64,000 bases of DNA from an uncultured Pelagibacteraceae bacterium. Lineage in GTDB: Bacteria; Pseudomonadota; Alphaproteobacteria; Pelagibacterales; Pelagibacteraceae. The DNA lies in NCBI GenBank assembly GCA_902592265.1, contig CACJDV010000001.1:62001-126000 (forward strand), given 5' to 3'. A program made the translations under genes and the position numbers. Below the pieces are notes generated by a model, which saw only the letters and a list, made by a program, of their open reading frames with translations, had not been told where the DNA came from and did no database searches. Positions 58,500-64,000 of this stretch are shown here, one piece after another (positions within the stretch are counted from its first letter, which is position 1; every line of letters begins with the position of its first letter).

Positions 58500-60377
58500 T
58501 TGGCAAGTTTAATAGGCTCTTATTCATTAAATTTTGGACTTCTTTTTTCAGTTTTTATTATTTTTTTTTCAGTTAGGAATTTAAGAGATAATGAAATTTT
58601 AGATAAAAAGATAATATCTTTTACATTTATTCAATTTTTTTTTGTAATCATAAGTTTCTTAGGACTAATTATCTCTTTTATTAACTCAGATTTTAGTAAC
58701 GAAACTGTTTTTAACCACTCTCATACGACTAAACCATTATTTTATAAAATCTCAGGAACCTGGGGGAATCATGAGGGTAGTTTATTGTTATGGTTGCTAG
58801 TATTGACTTTGTTTATTTCAATTTTTTTACTTAAATCTAATCAACAGCCAAAAAAGTACAGAATTTTTACTTTATTGTTTCAACAAATAATAATTATAGG
58901 CTTTTTTATTTTTTTGATTAGAACCTCCAGTCCATTTAATTATATTTTTCCAATACCAGATGAAGGTTTAGGTTTGAACCCAATTTTACAAGATCCTGCT
59001 TTAGCAATACATCCACCAATTTTATATTTAGGTTATGTAGGTTCTTCGATAATTTTCTCGTCAGCTCTTGCTGCTATGGTAACATCATATGTGTCAAAAG
59101 AATGGGCGAAACACATTAAACAGTGGGTCTTAGCATCTTGGGTTTTTCTTACATTAGGAATTTTGCTTGGATCTATCTGGGCATATTATGAATTAGGTTG
59201 GGGGGGCTTTTGGTTTTGGGATCCTGTTGAAAATGTATCTTTAATGCCATGGTTTGCACTAACAACTCTACTACACTGTATTTTAGTCTTAGAGAAAAGA
59301 AGAATACTAACCTCATGGGCCATGATACTGTCAATTGCAACTTTTGCCTTAAGTATGAGTGGAACTTTTTTAGTAAGATCTGGAATTTTAAATTCAGTTC
59401 ATACATTCGCCAATGATCCAGAGAGGGGTTTATTTATTTTAATTTTTCTTTTTACACTTATTTTTTTATCTATTTTTATTTTCATTTTTTTTCACTCAGA
59501 GAAAGAAAAATTAGAAAATAATTTTTTTTGGCTAAGCAAGGAGACATCTATTTTAGTAAATAATTGGTTTATGATGTACTTTTTATCAGTAGTTTTAATA
59601 GGAACAATTTACCCAATATTTTTAGAAGTTATAACCGCAAATAAAATATCCGTTGGACCACCTTTTTATAACAAGCTCATATTGCCTTTCTTAATTCCAT
59701 TTTTAATAGCTATGGCAATAGGACCAAATCTTAATTGGGTCAAATCAGATTTTAAAGACAAGTTTTATATGACCATATTTTTAATAATATCGTTTTTATT
59801 ATCAGCATTAATAATTAAACAATTTGATATAAAATTTTTAATTAACACAATTTTGGTTACTTCTGCTTTCTTTTTATTTTTTTCTACTTCTAGAGAATTT
59901 TTTGTCAAAAGATTTAGAAATTTATCTCAGAACATTGCTCATTTTGGTTTTAGCTTATTAATTCTAAGTATTTTATTTAATAATATTTTTTCTAATGAGG
60001 TAATTACTAATCTAAAAATTGGTGAAACTTTTAAGACTGAAAAATTCACAATAAATTTTGAAAACATTGAGCAAGAAGATGAAAAAAACTTTAAAGCAAT
60101 TATAGGAAAATTTAATGTACAAAATCTGGATGGCTCATCAGATATCCTCAATCCTGAGTTAAGAATATATAATCAACCAAATATAATTACGAGTGAGGCT
60201 GACATTAAAACCAACTTGCTCACAGATAAATTTATGACAATGAACTATGTTCAGAATCAGGAATATTTTAATGTAAGATATCAAGTTAAACCTTTCATGA
60301 TTTGGATATGGGTTTCAGTGATATTAATAAGTTTCGGTGGTTGTTTAAGTTTTTTTAAAAAAAAAAATGAAATCTAA
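58500..60377 (+). CDS. ccmF: Heme lyase CcmF
   Basis: ORF; ISGTWGNHEGSLLLW, WGGFWFWDPVENVSLMPW (TTG start). Confidence 0.97.
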   Translation: MASLIGSYSLNFGLLFSVFIIFFSVRNLRDNEILDKKIISFTFIQFFFVIISFLGLIISFINSDFSNETVFNHSHTTKPLFYKISGTWGNHEGSLLLWLLVLTLFISIFLLKSNQQPKKYRIFTLLFQQIIIIGFFIFLIRTSSPFNYIFPIPDEGLGLNPILQDPALAIHPPILYLGYVGSSIIFSSALAAMVTSYVSKEWAKHIKQWVLASWVFLTLGILLGSIWAYYELGWGGFWFWDPVENVSLMPWFALTTLLHCILVLEKRRILTSWAMILSIATFALSMSGTFLVRSGILNSVHTFANDPERGLFILIFLFTLIFLSIFIFIFFHSEKEKLENNFFWLSKETSILVNNWFMMYFLSVVLIGTIYPIFLEVITANKISVGPPFYNKLILPFLIPFLIAMAIGPNLNWVKSDFKDKFYMTIFLIISFLLSALIIKQFDIKFLINTILVTSAFFLFFSTSREFFVKRFRNLSQNIAHFGFSLLILSILFNNIFSNEVITNLKIGETFKTEKFTINFENIEQEDEKNFKAIIGKFNVQNLDGSSDILNPELRIYNQPNIITSEADIKTNLLTDKFMTMNYVQNQEYFNVRYQVKPFMIWIWVSVILISFGGCLSFFKKKNEI

Positions 60378-60885
60378 ATTTATTCCACTAATTCTAATTT
60401 TAATTTTTTTAATTACTTTTGTAATTTTTTTCAAAGGTTTAAAAAATTCAAACATTTATACACCGGACATCAATCTAAAAAAAGAAGTACCATCATTCGA
60501 ATTAAAATCTTTTGATAATGATTCTATTGTCATTTCAGAAAAAATTTTTGAAGATAATGATTATTATCTCATGAACATCTGGGCATCATGGTGTATCCCC
60601 TGTAAGGAAGAACACAAATTTTTAATGGAATTAAAAAAAGATGACAGAATAGAATTGATAGGATTTAACTATAAAGATAATTTTAAAAATGCTTTAAGTT
60701 TTTTAAAAGATTTAGGAAATCCCTACGATATAATTGTATTAGATAAAGATGGTACAGCATCAATTGAATGGGGTGCTTATGGTGTGCCAGAAAGTTTTTT
60801 AGTATATCAAAATAAAATTATAAAAAGATTTATTGGACAAATAAACAATGAGGATCTATTAGAAATTCAAAAAATAATTAGATGA
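60367..60885 (+). CDS. ccmG: Thiol:disulfide interchange protein CcmG/DsbE
   Basis: ORF; NIWASWCIPCKEEH, YGVPESFLVY. Confidence 0.95.
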   Translation: MKSKFIPLILILIFLITFVIFFKGLKNSNIYTPDINLKKEVPSFELKSFDNDSIVISEKIFEDNDYYLMNIWASWCIPCKEEHKFLMELKKDDRIELIGFNYKDNFKNALSFLKDLGNPYDIIVLDKDGTASIEWGAYGVPESFLVYQNKIIKRFIGQINNEDLLEIQKIIR

Positions 60886-61244
60886 AATTTATTCATATAT
60901 TTTTGATTGTAGCTATAATTTTAAATTTTAATTTTTTAAACGCAAATGAAATTGAAACTGAAAATAAAATAGCAAAAAATTTGAGATGCTTAATTTGTCA
61001 GGGCCAGTCTGTATATGACTCAGATTCAGAATTTGCAATAAGTCTAAAGTTAGTTATTAAAAATAAAATACAAGAAGGTCTAAATGAGGAACAAATATAT
61101 AGTTTTTTAAAAACGAAATATGGAGAGTGGATATTGTATGATCCAGTTTTCAACAGAAACACCTATTTTTTATGGCTATTGCCTATCTTGATATTCTTAG
61201 CAGGTGGTGCAATAATATTTAAAAAATTTTATATAAAAAAATAA
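60882..61244 (+). CDS. ccmH: Cytochrome c maturation protein CcmH (CycL-type)
   Basis: ORF; NLRCLICQGQSVYDSDSEFA, KYGEWILYDPVFNRNTYFLWLLP. Confidence 0.95.
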   Translation: MKFIHIFLIVAIILNFNFLNANEIETENKIAKNLRCLICQGQSVYDSDSEFAISLKLVIKNKIQEGLNEEQIYSFLKTKYGEWILYDPVFNRNTYFLWLLPILIFLAGGAIIFKKFYIKK

Positions 61245-61259
61245 TCTACTTTTTATTTT

Positions 61260-61769
61260 ATGAATATCAAAAAAATTTTTCTGACCCTATTTATTTTAAT
61301 TTTGCCTTCAAAGCTCTTTGGGGACACAACAGTTGATAACAGCAATCATCAATTAAATTTATTTATTGGAAATTTTGATTTTAGTGATCACAAACAAAAA
61401 GCAACGTTGTTAGGATTTCAACATCAAGATGAAAATTTAAATAAAAAAACATTTTTAGGAAATGTTTCTCCGATTACAGGAGGTTTTGTAACAGCAAATT
61501 CAGCAGCATATATTTATACTGGTGTTGAATGGAATGTAGATATGGGTTCCTTTTATTTCACTCCAAGTTTTGCTCCAGGACTTTACCATGAGGGAGATGG
61601 AAAGGATTTGGGTCATGTTCTTGAATTTAAATCAGAGGTACAATTATCTTACAAAGCCTCTGATACAACAAATTTTGCAGTATCATACAATCATGTGTCT
61701 AATGCTAGTTTAGGGAATAAAAATCCTGGGGCAAATAGTTATATGTTTAATTTCCTCAAAAAGTTTTAA
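61260..61769 (+). CDS. PagL-like lipid A 3-O-deacylase (acyloxyacyl hydrolase family)
   Basis: ORF; signal peptide; C-terminal beta-strand motif YNHVSNASLGNKNPGANSYMF with PagL-type HxSN...NPG. Confidence 0.78.
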   Translation: MNIKKIFLTLFILILPSKLFGDTTVDNSNHQLNLFIGNFDFSDHKQKATLLGFQHQDENLNKKTFLGNVSPITGGFVTANSAAYIYTGVEWNVDMGSFYFTPSFAPGLYHEGDGKDLGHVLEFKSEVQLSYKASDTTNFAVSYNHVSNASLGNKNPGANSYMFNFLKKF

Positions 61770-61777
61770 GGAAGATT

Positions 61778-62929
61778 ATGAATTTAAAGGATTGCCATAA
61801 TTTTAGTGACTTTAGAAAATTAGCTAAAAAAAAGCTACCATCACCAATCTTCCATTATATTGATGGAGCAGCAGATGATGAAATTACATATGCTAGAAAT
61901 ACTAGTGCATTTGACGATGTTGACTTAGTTCCAAATGTTTTGCGAGGAGTTGAAGAAGTTGATTTGTCCACTACGATATTTGGAAAAAAATTAGATTTAC
62001 CTTTTTACTTATCACCGACTGCCTTACAAAGACTTTTTCATTATGATGGAGAAAGAGCAGTTGGAAAAGCAGCAAAAAAATTCAATACAATGTTTGGTGT
62101 TTCTGCTTTAGCTACAGTTAGCGTTGAGGAAATTTCTTCAATGGTTGATACACCGAAGATGTTTCAATTTTATTTTCATAAAGATAGAGGTTTAAACGAC
62201 TCTTGTTTGGAAAGAGCTAAAGCTGCAAAATTTGATGTAATGGCATTAACTGTTGATACAATAACTGGTGGAAACCGTGAAAGAGATTTGAGAACTGGTT
62301 TTACGTCTCCCCCAAAATTAACTCTAGCAAGTTTATTTAGTTTTGCTACTAAACCGATGTGGGGAATTAATTATTTAACAAAAGGCAAGTTTGAATTACC
62401 TCATTTACAAGATTTTGTGAAAGAAGGTACCGATGTTAACTCATCAATTGGAAATTATTTTTCAACTATGTTGGATCAATCTATGAATTGGAAAGACGCT
62501 GAAAATCTTTGTTCTAAATGGGGAGGTCATTTCGCTCTCAAAGGAGTTATGAGTGTAGAAGATGCAAAAAGAGCAGTAGACATAGGTTGCACAGGTATAA
62601 TGGTATCAAATCATGGTGGAAGACAGTTAGATGGGTCTAGAGCGCCTTTTGATCAACTTGCGGAAATTGTTGATGCAGTTGGTGATAAGCTTGATGTAAT
62701 TTGTGAAGGTGGAATTCACAGAGGAACTCATATGTTAAAAGCTTTATCGTTAGGTGCAAAAGCATGTTCAGGTGGTAGACTTTATCTTTATGCTTTAGCA
62801 GCTGCTGGCCAAGCTGGAGTTGAGAGAGCATTAGAAAAGTATAGAACTGAATTAGAACGTGACATGAAACTTATGGGCTGTACAAAAATAAGTGATTTAA
62901 ATAGAAGTAATTTAAGATTCAGAAGATAG
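61778..62929 (+). CDS. FMN-dependent alpha-hydroxy acid dehydrogenase (LldD-like), copy 1
   Basis: ORF; FHYIDGAADDE, SNHGGRQLDGSRAPFDQL, EGGIHRGTHMLKALSLGAKAC. Confidence 0.94.
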   Translation: MNLKDCHNFSDFRKLAKKKLPSPIFHYIDGAADDEITYARNTSAFDDVDLVPNVLRGVEEVDLSTTIFGKKLDLPFYLSPTALQRLFHYDGERAVGKAAKKFNTMFGVSALATVSVEEISSMVDTPKMFQFYFHKDRGLNDSCLERAKAAKFDVMALTVDTITGGNRERDLRTGFTSPPKLTLASLFSFATKPMWGINYLTKGKFELPHLQDFVKEGTDVNSSIGNYFSTMLDQSMNWKDAENLCSKWGGHFALKGVMSVEDAKRAVDIGCTGIMVSNHGGRQLDGSRAPFDQLAEIVDAVGDKLDVICEGGIHRGTHMLKALSLGAKACSGGRLYLYALAAAGQAGVERALEKYRTELERDMKLMGCTKISDLNRSNLRFRR

Positions 62930-64000
62930 TGAATTTAAAAGATTGCTATAATTTTAACGATTTTAGAAATCTTGCAAAAAAAAAATTACCTTCACCAATT
63001 TTTCATTACATTGATGGTGGTGCTGATGATGAGACGACTTTAAAAAGAAATACCGAAGCTTTTAATCAATGTGATTTAGTTCCAAACATCCTAGCGAGTG
63101 TAGGAAAGCCAGATCTATCAACCACAATATTTGGAAAAAAAATTGATATGCCAATTTTTTTATCTCCTTGTGCAATGCAGAGATTATACCACCATGAAGG
63201 AGACAAGGCTTCAGCTAGAGCAGCTGAAAAGTTTGGAACTTTTTATAGCATGTCAACAATGGCAAATAATACTATAGAGGAGATCTCAAATATCTCAGGT
63301 GGACCAAAATTGTTTCAACTTTATGTCCATAAAGACCAATCAATAACAGACGATTTAATTGATAGGTGTAAAAGATCTGGGTTTAATGGAATGTGCTTAA
63401 CTGTTGACACATTAGTAGCAGGAAACAGAGAAAGAGACCATAGAACTGGATTTACAACACCACCGAAATTAACTCTGCAAAGTTTAATGAGTTTTGCAAC
63501 GCATCCTAGTTGGGTTTTCAATTATCTAACACACGGTAAATTTAAACTGGCTAACGTGGCATCAAAAACTGACAAAGGAACCAATATCGCTAAATCTGTT
63601 ATAGAATATATTAATGAGCAATATGATCCTTCAATGAATTGGAAAGATGCAGAATATTGTATAAAAAAATGGAATGGTCCTTTTGCATTAAAAGGAGTTA
63701 TGAGTGTTGAAGATGCAAAAAGAGCGATTGATATTGGTTGCACCGCAATTATGATTTCAAATCATGGAGGTCGCCAATTAGATGGCTCTCGTTCACCTTT
63801 TGATCAAATAAAAGCAATTTCAGATGCAGTAGGAGACAAACTAGAAATAATCTTAGATGGTGGAGTGAGAAGAGGGACCCATGTTCTAAAAGCCTTAGCA
63901 TCTGGTGCAAAAGCTTGTAGTTTTGGAAAAATGTTTCTGTTCTCTTTAGCCGCAGGAGGTCAGAAAGGTGTTGAGCATTTACTTAAAAATATTCATGATG
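62929..64000 (+). CDS. FMN-dependent alpha-hydroxy acid dehydrogenase (LldD-like), copy 2; truncated by window edge
   Basis: Read directly: GTG at 62929, MNLKDCYNFNDFRNLAKKKLPSPIFHYIDGGADDETT...SNHGGRQLDGSRSPFDQIKAIS...LDGGVRRGTHVLKALASGAKAC. Confidence 0.92.
   Translation, partial: MNLKDCYNFNDFRNLAKKKLPSPIFHYIDGGADDETTLKRNTEAFNQCDLVPNILASVGKPDLSTTIFGKKIDMPIFLSPCAMQRLYHHEGDKASARAAEKFGTFYSMSTMANNTIEEISNISGGPKLFQLYVHKDQSITDDLIDRCKRSGFNGMCLTVDTLVAGNRERDHRTGFTTPPKLTLQSLMSFATHPSWVFNYLTHGKFKLANVASKTDKGTNIAKSVIEYINEQYDPSMNWKDAEYCIKKWNGPFALKGVMSVEDAKRAIDIGCTAIMISNHGGRQLDGSRSPFDQIKAISDAVGDKLEIILDGGVRRGTHVLKALASGAKACSFGKMFLFSLAAGGQKGVEHLLKNIHD

Noticed and set aside
62637-63743. Minus-strand ORFs 62637-62831, 63321-63521, 63522-63743
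   Set aside because: Antisense to the two alpha-hydroxyacid dehydrogenases.
1-64000. CRISPR arrays, prophage, IS elements, restriction/toxin-antitoxin or other defence systems
   Set aside because: No direct-repeat/spacer periodicity, transposase, integrase or recognisable defence gene found on reading; absence judged by eye only.

Overview
This window is a gene-dense, AT-rich chromosomal segment of an alphaproteobacterium. Gene content, compaction and base composition resemble SAR11/Pelagibacterales; this is inference, no search was run. I found about 63 protein-coding genes, one tRNA-Gly(GCC), and no convincing mobile element, prophage or CRISPR. Recognisable blocks are: the rho-hemJHE | PPSR-maf-aroE-coaE-dnaQ locus, whose divergent intergenic gap looks like oriC; secB/fxsA/Tim44-like/Smr; hslVU; a his operon (hisB-H-[FkbM MTase]-A-[29-aa ORF]-F-E); a malyl-CoA lyase + malate-CoA ligase module; ftsK/lolA; purH/heparinase/rpe; an SSS symporter with its DUF4212 partner, plus acs; tsaD, hemCD, MscS, folD; a light/DNA-repair-flavoured accessory block (43-52 kb); argG; and ccmCDEFGH followed by a PagL-like gene and two tandem FMN alpha-hydroxyacid dehydrogenases. 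The best leads are: (i) a photolyase-like protein (50065-51204) whose FAD-binding domain is N-terminal and whose apparent alpha/beta antenna domain is C-terminal, i.e. an apparent circular permutation, in the same block as a second, FeS-BCP-family photolyase that seems to lack two of the family's four cluster cysteines; (ii) the putative oriC at 3276-3557; (iii) a 16-bp RNA hairpin with a pyrimidine-rich loop before ccmC; (iv) a 29-aa transmembrane micro-ORF coupled between hisA and hisF; (v) an EF-hand loop in a symporter and a lysine-rich tail on acetyl-CoA synthetase.
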